Shown here: positions 16,380 to 25,589 of the stretch, one piece after another
Layout: the number at the start of each line of letters is the position of its first letter
Numbering within the stretch: position 1 is the first letter of the stretch
From: Bradyrhizobium sp. DOA9
GTDB taxonomy: Bacteria > Pseudomonadota > Alphaproteobacteria > Rhizobiales > Xanthobacteraceae
NCBI RefSeq assembly: GCF_000617845.2
Contig: NZ_DF820426.1
Span: 186,001-250,000, forward strand
DNA: 64,000 nucleotides
Reading direction: 5' to 3'
Position numbers and translations under genes: made by a program
Notes under the pieces: generated by a model
What the model was told of the DNA's origin: nothing
Database searches by the model: none
The model's input: only the letters and a program-made list of their open reading frames with translations

Positions 16380-18833
16380 ATGGCGGCAAGGATTCCTGGA
16401 AACGCCGAAGTCGTAGTCATCGGCGGCGGCATAGCTGGCTGTTCAGTCGCCTATCACCTGACCAAGCTCGGCGTGAGCGACGTTGTCTTGCTGGAACGCA
16501 AGCAGCTGACATCCGGCACGACATGGCATGCCGCGGGCCTCGTGACGCAACTGCGCGCGACCCGAAACATGACGGAACTAGCCAAGTACACTGGAGAGCT
16601 CTTCCACAGTCTTGGCCCCGAGACCGGACAAGAAACGGGCTTCAAACAAAATGGCGCTCTTCGGATCGCCAAGAGTCCTGGCCGCCTGGAGGAATTGCTG
16701 CGCGGAGCTTCGATGGGTCGCAACTTCGGCCTCGAGATGCACGCCGTCTCGCCTGCACAGATCAAGGAGCGCTGGCCTCTTCTCAACCTCGATGGGATCA
16801 TGGGAGGGATATGGGCTCCCAAAGATGGTCAAGTGAATCCCGCCGACGTGACGCAAGCCTTTGCGAAGGGCGCGCGGATGGGCGGAGCGAAAATCGTCGA
16901 AAACCTGCGCGTCGACCGGATCCTGATCGAACACGGGCGCGCCGCAGGCGTCTCGACGAACGAAGGCGACATCCGGGCCAAGAAAGTCGTCATTTGCGGC
17001 GGCATGTGGTCACGAGAGTTTGCCTCGAAGCACGGCGTTTCATTGCCTCTGCATGCAGCAGAACACTTCTACGTCGTCACCGACGCAATCCGGGAATTAC
17101 CCCGCGATCTCCCGGTTTTGTTCGTGACCGACGAAGAGACTTACTACAAGGAAGATGCAGGCAAGCTTCTCGTTGGGTGTTTCGAAAAACAAGCAAAACC
17201 CTGGGCTCGCGACGGTATACCGGCGGACTTTTGTTTCGACTCTCTGCCTGAGGATTTCGACCATTTCGAACGAATTCTCGAGATGGCGGTCAATCGCGTT
17301 CCCGTGCTCGCAAATACCGGCATACAGCTGTTCTTCAATGGACCCGAAAGTTTCACGCCGGACAATCGATATCTACTTGGCGAGACATCCGAGGTGTCGG
17401 GGCTCTTTACGGCTTGCGGGTTCAATTCCGTAGGCATTCTTTCTTCCGGCGGCGTCGGAAAGGCGCTCGCGTCTTGGGTCAAAGAAGGCCACGCACCGGT
17501 CGATCTCGCCGATGTCGACGTCCTCCGTATGCATCCGTTCCAATCGAACAAGACATATCTTTACGACCGCACGAAGGAGGCTCTCGGCCTGCTCTTCGAT
17601 ATGCATTGGCCGTATCGCCAATACACGACGGCGCGAGACGTTCGTCAAAGCGTCTTCCATGATCGCCTCAAAGCCTTCGGTGCGGTGATGACGGAGGCCG
17701 CCGGCTGGGAAAGGCCCGGGTACTTTTCGTGCGACGGCCGAGAGAAGGAGATCAAGTATTCATACGGCCGGCAAAACTGGTTCGATATCGTCGGCCAGGA
17801 GTGCCGTAACGCAGCCGAGCGCGTCGCCCTGTTCGATCAGAGTTGCTTCGTCAAATATATGGTCGGCGGGCGGGACGCGTGTGCAGCCCTCAACCGGATC
17901 TGCGCCAACAATGTGGACGTGCCCGCCGGCAAGCTTGTTTACACCCAATGCCTCAACGAGCGCGGGGGAATAGAGGCCGACGTTACAGTCACCCGGCTTG
18001 CCGAGGACTCTTACTTGGTCGTGACCTCCGCAACGTCGCAAATACGGGACTTCGTTTGGTTGCGACGCAACGTCTCAGATGGCGCGCACGTCTTTGTCCA
18101 AGACGTGACGTCGGGATTGCCGATGCTCGGTCTGATGGGCCCCCACGCGAGGCCGCTGCTTGAACATTTGTCAGGAAGCGACCTTTCGAATTCGGCCTTT
18201 CCATTCGCGTCCAGCCGGGAAATCGAGATCGGCTACGCGAAGCTCCGCGCAAGTCGCGTCACCTATGTCGGCGAACTCGGGTGGGAGCTGTACGTGCCGG
18301 CAGAGTTCGCCGCCCACGTGTTTGACAGGATCGTCGAGGCCGGCGCCGACTACGGTTTATCACAGGCAGGCTACTTTGCTTTGGGCTCGATGCGCATGGA
18401 AAAGGGCTATCGCCACTGGGGCCACGACATCGGGCCAGAGGACACTCCCTACCAGGCCGGCCTCGGCTTTGCCGTGAAATTGGAAAAGCCGCAAGGGTTC
18501 ATCGGCCGCGAGGCGTTGCTGCGACAGAAGGAGCAAGGATCGGTACGCCGCCGACTAGTCCAATTCAGAATGATCGACGCCGACGCCCCGCTTGTCTACC
18601 ATCAGGAGCCGGTATGGGCCGATGGACGGCTGGTCGGATCGATCACCTCGGGGGCGTATGGACATCGCGTTGGCGCGTCCCTCGCGATGGGCTACGTCGA
18701 GAACGGCGACGGCGTAGACGCTTCGTTTCTGTCCACGTCAAAATTCGAGATCGAAGTGGCAGGCCGGCGTCATAGAGCCTCTGCCCAATTTGCTGCGCAC
18801 TACGATCCCTCAAATTCAAAGATCCTCGCCTAG
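16380..18833 (+). CDS. FAD-dependent demethylase with C-terminal GcvT/THF domain (dimethylglycine/sarcosine dehydrogenase family)
   Basis: 817 residues, the full family length. The dinucleotide motif VVIGGGIAGCSVAYHL starts at about residue 12. TTWHAAGL includes His50, the residue that carries covalent FAD in dimethylglycine and sarcosine dehydrogenases. The DAO domain runs to about 430, then the FAO_M linker, the GcvT folate-binding domain and the GcvT C-terminal barrel. It oxidatively demethylates an N-methyl amine and passes the carbon to THF. The C-terminal third is very similar to the truncated protein at 2-901. Candidate sigma-70 promoter boxes lie just upstream. It is followed after 22 bases by livG and probably leads the third transporter operon. 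The substrate is not identified. Confidence 0.92.
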   Translation: MAARIPGNAEVVVIGGGIAGCSVAYHLTKLGVSDVVLLERKQLTSGTTWHAAGLVTQLRATRNMTELAKYTGELFHSLGPETGQETGFKQNGALRIAKSPGRLEELLRGASMGRNFGLEMHAVSPAQIKERWPLLNLDGIMGGIWAPKDGQVNPADVTQAFAKGARMGGAKIVENLRVDRILIEHGRAAGVSTNEGDIRAKKVVICGGMWSREFASKHGVSLPLHAAEHFYVVTDAIRELPRDLPVLFVTDEETYYKEDAGKLLVGCFEKQAKPWARDGIPADFCFDSLPEDFDHFERILEMAVNRVPVLANTGIQLFFNGPESFTPDNRYLLGETSEVSGLFTACGFNSVGILSSGGVGKALASWVKEGHAPVDLADVDVLRMHPFQSNKTYLYDRTKEALGLLFDMHWPYRQYTTARDVRQSVFHDRLKAFGAVMTEAAGWERPGYFSCDGREKEIKYSYGRQNWFDIVGQECRNAAERVALFDQSCFVKYMVGGRDACAALNRICANNVDVPAGKLVYTQCLNERGGIEADVTVTRLAEDSYLVVTSATSQIRDFVWLRRNVSDGAHVFVQDVTSGLPMLGLMGPHARPLLEHLSGSDLSNSAFPFASSREIEIGYAKLRASRVTYVGELGWELYVPAEFAAHVFDRIVEAGADYGLSQAGYFALGSMRMEKGYRHWGHDIGPEDTPYQAGLGFAVKLEKPQGFIGREALLRQKEQGSVRRRLVQFRMIDADAPLVYHQEPVWADGRLVGSITSGAYGHRVGASLAMGYVENGDGVDASFLSTSKFEIEVAGRRHRASAQFAAHYDPSNSKILA

Positions 18834-18855
18834 TTCATCCGGTAGGAGCAACGTC

Positions 18856-19647
18856 ATGAGCGCGCGTGCCGCCGATACAGAGCCTCAGCTCTCCGTGCGC
18901 GACGTCGCGGTGCGTTTCGGCGGGATTCTGGCGCTCGACGGCGTTCGTTTTGATCTGCATCGAGGCCAGATCCTGGGCCTGATTGGTCCTAACGGCGCAG
19001 GAAAAACAACGCTCTTCAACTGCTTAAGTCGGCTCTACACGCCTGCCTCCGGTGACATTGTCTACGAAGGCGGCTCCATCCTGTCGAGCCCATCCCATCG
19101 CATGCCGGTGATCGGCATCGGACGCACCTTCCAGAACGTGTCACTGTTCCGCCGGCTTTCCGTGCGCGACAATATCAGGGTAGGCGCCCATTCAACGAGC
19201 GCGAGCGACCTATTCTCCGAGTCTCTGGCGCTTCCCTGGGTACGGCGGCAAGAAACGCGTATCGATTTGGTCGTCGCAGAGCTGATCGACTATCTTGATC
19301 TCGCCGACGTGGCCGACGTGCCCGTCAACGGGCTGCCTTTCGGAACGCAAAAGCGTGTCGAACTGGCCCGCGCCCTTGCGATCAAACCCGGGCTGCTTCT
19401 CCTCGATGAGCCGGCTGGCGGCCTCAATCACGAGGAAGTCGTCGAGCTCGGACGATTGATCCGCCAGATCAGAGACGAACGCGGCGTAACTGTGCTCCTC
19501 GTAGAGCATCATATGGGCCTCGTCATGTCGGTTTCCGACAAGATCGTCGTTCTAAATTTCGGCCGGAAGATCGCCGAGGGCGCACCCCCCGAAGTTCAAA
19601 GCAATCCCGACGTCGTTGCTGCCTATCTTGGGGGAAGTACGCGATGA
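18856..19647 (+). CDS. livG: Liv-type ABC transporter ATPase LivG (system C)
   Basis: 263 residues from the ATG at 18856, which has a GGTAGGAG site; the upstream in-frame extension lies inside the demethylase gene. Walker A GPNGAGKTT is at 44-52, the Q-loop is GRTFQNVSLFRRLSV, and Walker B LLLLDEPAGGLNHEE is followed by LLVEHHMGLVMSVSD. The signature is degenerate (LPFGTQKRVE), as often in LivG. It overlaps the next gene as ATGA. Confidence 0.92.
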   Translation: MSARAADTEPQLSVRDVAVRFGGILALDGVRFDLHRGQILGLIGPNGAGKTTLFNCLSRLYTPASGDIVYEGGSILSSPSHRMPVIGIGRTFQNVSLFRRLSVRDNIRVGAHSTSASDLFSESLALPWVRRQETRIDLVVAELIDYLDLADVADVPVNGLPFGTQKRVELARALAIKPGLLLLDEPAGGLNHEEVVELGRLIRQIRDERGVTVLLVEHHMGLVMSVSDKIVVLNFGRKIAEGAPPEVQSNPDVVAAYLGGSTR

Positions 19648-20357
19648 CAGCGCTTCTGAACGTTACCAAGTTAAGCGCCTCCTATGGTGATTTCCGCGTC
19701 CTTCATGGCATTGACCTGACTGTCGAGCGAGGTGGCGTGACGGCTCTACTCGGTGCCAACGGCGCGGGTAAAACGACGACGCTTCGCGCCCTTTGCGGAA
19801 TGATCAAGCACAGCGGCGACGTTGTCTTTGACGGCGTCGACATCGCCAGGTGCGCGACCGAGGACATCGCGCGCCTCGGCATTGCTCACGTGCCGGAGGG
19901 ACGGGGAACCTTCATCGCCCTGACGGTCGAAGAGAATCTCCGGTGCGGGGCCATGACACGCAAGGGCCGCGCTTCGATCGACGACGATATCGAGCGCGCC
20001 TATCACTGGTTCCCGCGATTGAAAGAGCGCTGTGGACAACAAGCGGGTACGCTCTCAGGCGGCGAGCAGCAGATGCTCGCCGTCGCCCGCGCCTTGATGT
20101 TGCGCCCCAAGCTGATGTTGCTCGACGAGCCCTCTTTCGGCCTCGCTCCGATCATCGTCTCCGAACTCTTCTCGATTCTGCGGAAAGTCAACGAGCAAGA
20201 AGGCGTTGGCATGCTCATCGTCGAACAGAACGCCGCGCTCGCCCTTGAACTCGCAAGGCAGGCCTTCCTGATCGAAACCGGACGCATCCTGATTTCGGGG
20301 TCGGTTACCGAGATCCGCGACAACGAGTCCATCCGCGCCGCCTATCTGGGCTATTGA
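19644..20357 (+). CDS. livF: Liv-type ABC transporter ATPase LivF (system C)
   Basis: 237 residues. Walker A GANGAGKTT is at 37-45, the LivF block HVPEGRGTFIALTVEENL is present, the signature is LSGGEQQM and Walker B is LMLLDEPSFGLAP. It is coupled to livG by an ATGA overlap and is followed by livH after 15 bases. In system C the two ATPase genes come first (G-F-H-M-binding protein), an order different from systems A and B. Confidence 0.93.
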   Translation: MTALLNVTKLSASYGDFRVLHGIDLTVERGGVTALLGANGAGKTTTLRALCGMIKHSGDVVFDGVDIARCATEDIARLGIAHVPEGRGTFIALTVEENLRCGAMTRKGRASIDDDIERAYHWFPRLKERCGQQAGTLSGGEQQMLAVARALMLRPKLMLLDEPSFGLAPIIVSELFSILRKVNEQEGVGMLIVEQNAALALELARQAFLIETGRILISGSVTEIRDNESIRAAYLGY

Positions 20358-20372
20358 GAGGATGCACACGAC

Positions 20373-21248
20373 ATGGAGTTGCTGATCCAACAGTTGGTAA
20401 GCGGCGTCGCGACGGGCGGCATCTATGCCTGCATGGCACTTTCCATCGTGATGATATACCAGGCAATTCACCACCTGAACTTTGCCCAGGGCGAGATGGC
20501 GATGTTCTCGACGTTCATCGCCTGGCAGCTGCTCCAATGGGGACTTCCCTACTGGATCGTGATCCCGCTGACGGTGGCTATCTCATTTTCTGGCGGCATA
20601 GCGATCGAACGTATTGTCATCGGCCCCCTCGGAGAGGCAGCAGTCCTGAGCCATGCCGTTGTTTTTATCGGCCTTTACGCCGTCATCAACAGTCTGGCGA
20701 GCTTCATCTGGGACTTCACCACTCGCCCCTTTCCCAGCCCCTTCGGCGCAGGATCACAGTTCGGCAACCTGATCAGCAATCAGCAAATCGGGATGATCGC
20801 CGTAACGCTCCTTGTCCTGGCTTTGCTCTACGCCTTCTTTCGCTATACGCGAGTTGGCCTCGCCATGCGGGCAGCGGCTGAAAATCCGACCTCAGCCCGT
20901 CTCGCCGGTATCCGTGTCGGATTGATGGCGGCGCTGGGCTGGGGCATGGCTGCCGCCGTTGGCTCGATCGCCGGCGTTCTGATCGCACCCATCGTGTTCC
21001 TGGAGCCGAACATGATGCTGTCGATTCTGCTCTACGGGTTCGCTGGGGCCGTGCTTGGCGGTTTGTCGAACCCTGCCGGAGCCGTCGCCGGGGGCTTCGC
21101 CGTCGGCGTGATCGAGAATCTCGCCGGTACGTATGTCCCGGTCATCGGCTCGGAGCTGAAACTGCCGATTGCGCTCCTGCTCATCGTAATCGTCCTCGTT
21201 TTCAGGCCTACCGGCCTATTCGGTCGCACCATCGTGCAGAGGGTCTGA
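20373..21248 (+). CDS. livH: Liv-type ABC transporter permease LivH (system C)
   Basis: 291 residues, about eight hydrophobic segments. MIYQAIHHLNFAQGEMAMFST near the N-terminus and FAGAVLGGLSNPAGAVAGG with the LLIVIVLVFRPTGLFG ending identify LivH. It pairs with the LivM encoded 4 bases downstream. Nothing unusual in length or composition. Confidence 0.92.
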   Translation: MELLIQQLVSGVATGGIYACMALSIVMIYQAIHHLNFAQGEMAMFSTFIAWQLLQWGLPYWIVIPLTVAISFSGGIAIERIVIGPLGEAAVLSHAVVFIGLYAVINSLASFIWDFTTRPFPSPFGAGSQFGNLISNQQIGMIAVTLLVLALLYAFFRYTRVGLAMRAAAENPTSARLAGIRVGLMAALGWGMAAAVGSIAGVLIAPIVFLEPNMMLSILLYGFAGAVLGGLSNPAGAVAGGFAVGVIENLAGTYVPVIGSELKLPIALLLIVIVLVFRPTGLFGRTIVQRV

Positions 21249-21252
21249 ACAA

Positions 21253-22287
21253 GTGACGATAGAGACATCGATCGCGGAGCAACCGCCCACTACGACAACT
21301 CAACGCGCGGCCGTCGCGCAGCTGCAACGACGACCCAACGCTCGTCAGCTAGCAATTGCCGTCGTCTGCCTGGGGTCCACGATCGCGGCGCCCTTCTTGG
21401 TAAGCAATTTCCTCATCTTTCAGATGACAATGGTGCTCGTCTACACCATCGCCATCCTCGGTCTTAACATCTTGACCGGTATCAACGGCCAATTGTCACT
21501 CGGTCATGGCGCCTTCTACGCGGCAGGCGCATATACGGCCGCCATCTTGATGGACCGCTGGGGGATCGGCTATTTCTGGACCCTGCCGGCAGCAGCGCTC
21601 GTTTGCTTCGTCGTCGGCTTCCTTTTCGGTCTGCCGGCACTGCGTCTCGAGGGCGTTTATCTCGCGCTCGCAACGTTCGCGCTCGCTGTCGTCACACCAC
21701 AGCTCTTCAAGCTTTCGCCTTTCGAGAACTGGACGGCGGGCGTCACAGGCATCACGCTCGCCAAACCCGATGCGCCCTTCGGTCTTCCACTCGATCAGGA
21801 CCAATGGCTCTATCTATTCACCTTGGCGATGACAATCGCAGCTTACGTTTGCGCTCACAATCTGATCGCCCGCCGCGGTGGGCGGGCTCTGATGGCCATC
21901 CGCGACAACCCGATCGCGGCTCAATCAATGGGCGTCAACACGGCCCTGTACAAGTCGCTCGCCTTCGGCATTAGCGCTCTTTATACGGGAGTGGCCGGCG
22001 CTCTCGGCGCCATCGTCCTCCAATTCGTCGCGCCCGACTCCTTCACCTTCTCGCTCTCCATAGCGCTCCTTGTCGGTCTTGTTGTCGGCGGCGTCGGCTG
22101 GTTGCCAGGCGCGCTCTTCGGCGGCGCCTTCGTGCTATTCGTACCCAACCTCGCCGAATCCGTCTCCAAGGGCCTATCCGGCGCGGTGTATGGGCTCGTC
22201 TTGATCACTCTCATGTACGTCATGCCGAGCGGAGTGGGCGGCCTTCTGCGCGCCACAAGGGCGTTCGCGTCGAAACGATACGACTAG
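21253..22287 (+). CDS. livM: Liv-type ABC transporter permease LivM (system C)
   Basis: 344 residues, starting at a GTG 4 bases after livH. The LivM signature is GINGQLSLGHGAFYAAGAYTA, and VGGVGWLPGALFGGAF is the C-terminal permease loop. The first 35 residues are polar and Thr/Ala-rich and probably cytoplasmic, so a start further in cannot be excluded. The binding-protein gene follows after 24 bases. Confidence 0.92.
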   Translation: MTIETSIAEQPPTTTTQRAAVAQLQRRPNARQLAIAVVCLGSTIAAPFLVSNFLIFQMTMVLVYTIAILGLNILTGINGQLSLGHGAFYAAGAYTAAILMDRWGIGYFWTLPAAALVCFVVGFLFGLPALRLEGVYLALATFALAVVTPQLFKLSPFENWTAGVTGITLAKPDAPFGLPLDQDQWLYLFTLAMTIAAYVCAHNLIARRGGRALMAIRDNPIAAQSMGVNTALYKSLAFGISALYTGVAGALGAIVLQFVAPDSFTFSLSIALLVGLVVGGVGWLPGALFGGAFVLFVPNLAESVSKGLSGAVYGLVLITLMYVMPSGVGGLLRATRAFASKRYD

Positions 22288-22311
22288 TAGGATTCCATAA
22301 GGAGCAACAAC

Positions 22312-23559
22312 ATGCAGAACAGACGCTTCTTCCTCAAACGCGGCATTGCAGGTCTTCTGCTGAGCGCAAGTTTGGCGCTTTCGAGTCCAGGTCATGCCGC
22401 GGGCAAGTACGATCCTGGCGCTTCCGATGCCGAAATCAAGATCGGCAACACAAACCCGTACAGCGGCCCGGCATCGGCCTATTCGACGATCGCCAAGACC
22501 TTTGACGCCTATTTCAACAAGCTGAACGAAGAAGGCGGGATCAACGGACGCAAGATCAAGTTCATCTCCTACGACGACGGCTATTCGCCGCCAAAATCAG
22601 TTGAGCAGGTGCGCAAATTGGTGGAGAGCGACGAGGTTCTTCTTGTTTTTCAACCGCTCGGAACCGCAAACAACATAGCCATTCGGAAGTACATGAATGG
22701 AAAGAAGGTGCCGCAGCTCTTCGTGTCGTCCGGCGCTGCCACGTTCGGCGACCCCAAGCAGTTTCCCTGGACCATGGGTTGGCAGCCAAGTTACGAAAGC
22801 GAGGGCATTGTTTACGCCCGCTGGATTCTGGAACACTTGCCGAACGCCAAGATTGGCGTGTTGTATCAGAACGACGATTTCGGCAAGGACGTCCTGAAAG
22901 GTCTCAAGATCGGACTGGGCGATAAGACCTCAACAATTGTCGCCGCGCTGCCATATGAGACATCCCAGCCGACGGTCGATTCTGAGGTGATAAAGTTGAA
23001 GGCCTCAGGGGCCGACGCCTTTATCAACGTCGCTACTCCCAAATTTGCCGCTCAGGCGATCAAGAAGGCCTACGAGATCGGCTGGACGCCAACACAAATC
23101 CTCTCGAACGTTTCCGACGTCGTCAACGACGTTTTGAAGCCCGCTGGCCTTGAGGCATCCACCGGTATTCTTTCGACGGCCTACCTCAAAGATTCCGGAG
23201 ATCCGCAATGGGCTGACGACCCGGGCATGAAGGACTTCTATGCTTTCATGGACAAGTACTACCCGGCGGGCGACAAAAGTTCCAAATCCAACGCTTACGC
23301 ATACACCGTAGCGCAGACGTTAGTCCATGTGCTCAAACAGTGCGGCGACGACCTCACACGCGCCAACGTCATGAAGCAGGCAGCGAGCATGCAGCAGGTG
23401 ACCATGCCTCTCTTTCTTTCCGGCATGACCATGACCACCAGTGAAACCGATTATTATCCCATCAAGCAATTGCAGATGAAGAAGTTCGACGGCACCCGCT
23501 GGGTGCACTTCGGCAAGGTTATTTCCAGTGAGGACCTGCAAGACACCCACAAGCCTTAA
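22312..23559 (+). CDS. Periplasmic ligand-binding protein of Liv-type ABC transporter (system C)
   Basis: 415 residues. An arginine-containing signal peptide (MQNRRFFLKRG, then a hydrophobic stretch) is cut near HAAG, at about residue 30. The mature start IKIGNTNPYSGPASAYSTIAK and the motif LGTANNIAIRKYMN put it in the Peripla_BP_6 subgroup often found beside catabolic operons for aromatic or amide compounds. AAGGAGCAAC precedes the ATG. The C-terminal part is longer than in the binding proteins of systems A and B. Confidence 0.92.
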   Translation: MQNRRFFLKRGIAGLLLSASLALSSPGHAAGKYDPGASDAEIKIGNTNPYSGPASAYSTIAKTFDAYFNKLNEEGGINGRKIKFISYDDGYSPPKSVEQVRKLVESDEVLLVFQPLGTANNIAIRKYMNGKKVPQLFVSSGAATFGDPKQFPWTMGWQPSYESEGIVYARWILEHLPNAKIGVLYQNDDFGKDVLKGLKIGLGDKTSTIVAALPYETSQPTVDSEVIKLKASGADAFINVATPKFAAQAIKKAYEIGWTPTQILSNVSDVVNDVLKPAGLEASTGILSTAYLKDSGDPQWADDPGMKDFYAFMDKYYPAGDKSSKSNAYAYTVAQTLVHVLKQCGDDLTRANVMKQAASMQQVTMPLFLSGMTMTTSETDYYPIKQLQMKKFDGTRWVHFGKVISSEDLQDTHKP

Positions 23560-23696
23560 CTCAAGCCTACGCGGGCGGCCTGGAAACGCACCAAACGCCG
23601 GATGCATCCTCGTTAGACCGCGGCTTTTCATAACAGACCGGGTTGTTTGCCACGAAGAACATGACAGGCACCCGAAAGGACACGTTGAGGGGCAAG

Positions 23697-25325
23697 ATGG
23701 TCGACCGCATATTCTGGAACGGCACAGTTGTCACGATGGATCCTAAGCAGCCGATCGCTGCGGCTGTCGCCGTAGAGGACGGTGAGATTGTCCGGGTGGG
23801 TACTGCGGATCACGTTCTGGCGCTCCGTCAGGCAGGAACGGAAATCACGGATCTCAACGGCGCTGCACTGCTGCCCGGCTTTATTGAGGCGCACGGGCAC
23901 CCTCTCTTCAGCGCGTTATGTTGGGGTGATCCGGTTATCGACATTCGGGCCGTACACACACCGACCTACGACGCCGCTCTCGCCAAGATCAAGCGTCGAG
24001 TGGCGAAAGCCAAACCTGGCGAGTACATCATGGCGGTTGGCCTGGATTCGACGTTGCATGAAGGTATGAAAGAGCCATCCTTGGAGGAGCTAGACAGCAT
24101 AGCGCCGGACAATCCACTTTCAATTACTGTGTTCAACTTTCACGCTGCATACCTCAATAGTAAAGCGATCGAGGCGTGCGGTCTGGGCGGAGATCTTGAT
24201 CCTGCGCTTGAGAGGCACATTTTCCGCGACAAGGAGGGACGCCCGCAAAGATTCACCGAGAATGCGTTCTGGCACGCGCGCGACATCTTTTTCGAAAAAT
24301 GTGGAAAAGACCGCGCAGTCCGCGAACTCCGAAAGTGGCTCTCGAAATACTCCGCTGCAGGATACACGACGGCGGCCGAGATCGGCATGTTTCCGGATTG
24401 GGCCGGCTACTTTGAGGCCGTCCGCAAGCAAGAAACTCTCCCCGTCAGAATCCGTGTTTATGAGGCAGGAATTCTTGACAAGCCCTACATGTCAACGCTT
24501 GGAAGCGGCGACGATCGCTTCAGGACGATCGGGATCAAGTTTTGGGCGGACGGCTCGATCTTTGCTGGCACCGCTGCAGTGTCGCGTCCCTATCTTAACA
24601 CTGAACTGACCATCAAGAGGCTAAACCTCCCCCCTGACAACCGCGGCCAAGGCACGTACACGGTCGACGAACAGAAGCGGCTCATGACCGCGGCAATTTC
24701 ACAAGGCTGGCAATTGGCGGTGCACACTCAGGGAGATACCACGGTCGACGTTACGCTCGACTTGTATGAGGAGCTCTTCAAACAATATCCGAACGCAAAC
24801 GGCCCCTGTCGGCTAGAACACTGCACTACGATGAGGCCAGATCAAGTTGAGCGCGCCCATAGCCTCGGACTCGTTTGTAGCTTCTTCAACCCTCTCGCAT
24901 ACTACTGGGGCGATCCGATGCGGGCGGGCATGTTCGGTACGGAACGGGGAGACGCGATACTACCGTTCGGAACCGCCGCGCGATTGGGCATGCGCGTTTC
25001 CTATCATTGCGATTCCCCTATGACGTGGCCGGATCCGATGCTCTGTCTGTATTTTGCAACAACACGCAAAACCCAATCTGGCAAGGTCATAGGACCTAGC
25101 GAGAAGGTCGATATTGCGACTGCGCTGAAGGCGATCACAATCGACGCTGCTTACCACCTCCAGATCGAGGACCTCGTCGGAAGCATTGTCGAAGGAAAAC
25201 GTGCGGACTTTGTTTTACTTGATCAGAGTCCGCTTTCCGCCGATGCGGAATATTTGCGCAATATTCGGGTACTTGGGACCTACGTCGATGGCGTCCGGGT
25301 ACGGAATTCCGTGTCACAGAAGTGA
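23697..25325 (+). CDS. Metal-dependent amidohydrolase, YtcJ-like (Amidohydro_3), second copy
   Basis: 542 residues from the ATG at 23697, which has a GAGGGG site 5 bases upstream; in-frame ATG 23661 and TTG 23643 are less likely starts. The metal motif HGH is at residues 66-68 (GFIEAHGHP). Other ligand regions are AVHTQGDTTVDV (His replaced by Gln in the usual HAHGD block), RLEHCTTM and HCDSPMTWPD. Motif by motif it follows the protein at 13611-15257, so the two are paralogues attached to two transporter operons. Codon use is slightly more A+T-rich than in the transporter genes. Substrate unknown. Confidence 0.9.
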   Translation: MVDRIFWNGTVVTMDPKQPIAAAVAVEDGEIVRVGTADHVLALRQAGTEITDLNGAALLPGFIEAHGHPLFSALCWGDPVIDIRAVHTPTYDAALAKIKRRVAKAKPGEYIMAVGLDSTLHEGMKEPSLEELDSIAPDNPLSITVFNFHAAYLNSKAIEACGLGGDLDPALERHIFRDKEGRPQRFTENAFWHARDIFFEKCGKDRAVRELRKWLSKYSAAGYTTAAEIGMFPDWAGYFEAVRKQETLPVRIRVYEAGILDKPYMSTLGSGDDRFRTIGIKFWADGSIFAGTAAVSRPYLNTELTIKRLNLPPDNRGQGTYTVDEQKRLMTAAISQGWQLAVHTQGDTTVDVTLDLYEELFKQYPNANGPCRLEHCTTMRPDQVERAHSLGLVCSFFNPLAYYWGDPMRAGMFGTERGDAILPFGTAARLGMRVSYHCDSPMTWPDPMLCLYFATTRKTQSGKVIGPSEKVDIATALKAITIDAAYHLQIEDLVGSIVEGKRADFVLLDQSPLSADAEYLRNIRVLGTYVDGVRVRNSVSQK

Positions 25326-25589
25326 CGCCGGTCTCCATTTTCGGCGACTTTTTTGAGGGGCTAGAAACACGACATTCGTTCGTCACATGTTTGCAAGCCC
25401 CGATGAACGTCGCGTCGGCATGCTCGCAAACGATTCAGGCGCCCATCGTGCGAAGGTGTTTCGCGCTTTTGCCGGTCGTCCGCTCCTCATCAGCTGCCGC
25501 TCCGGTGCGGACAGGCTCTCGCGTCGATAGCGAGAGAGTTAGCTTGGGTCGGCAAATTCACGCATCAGCTGCACAATTGGAGAAATGAT

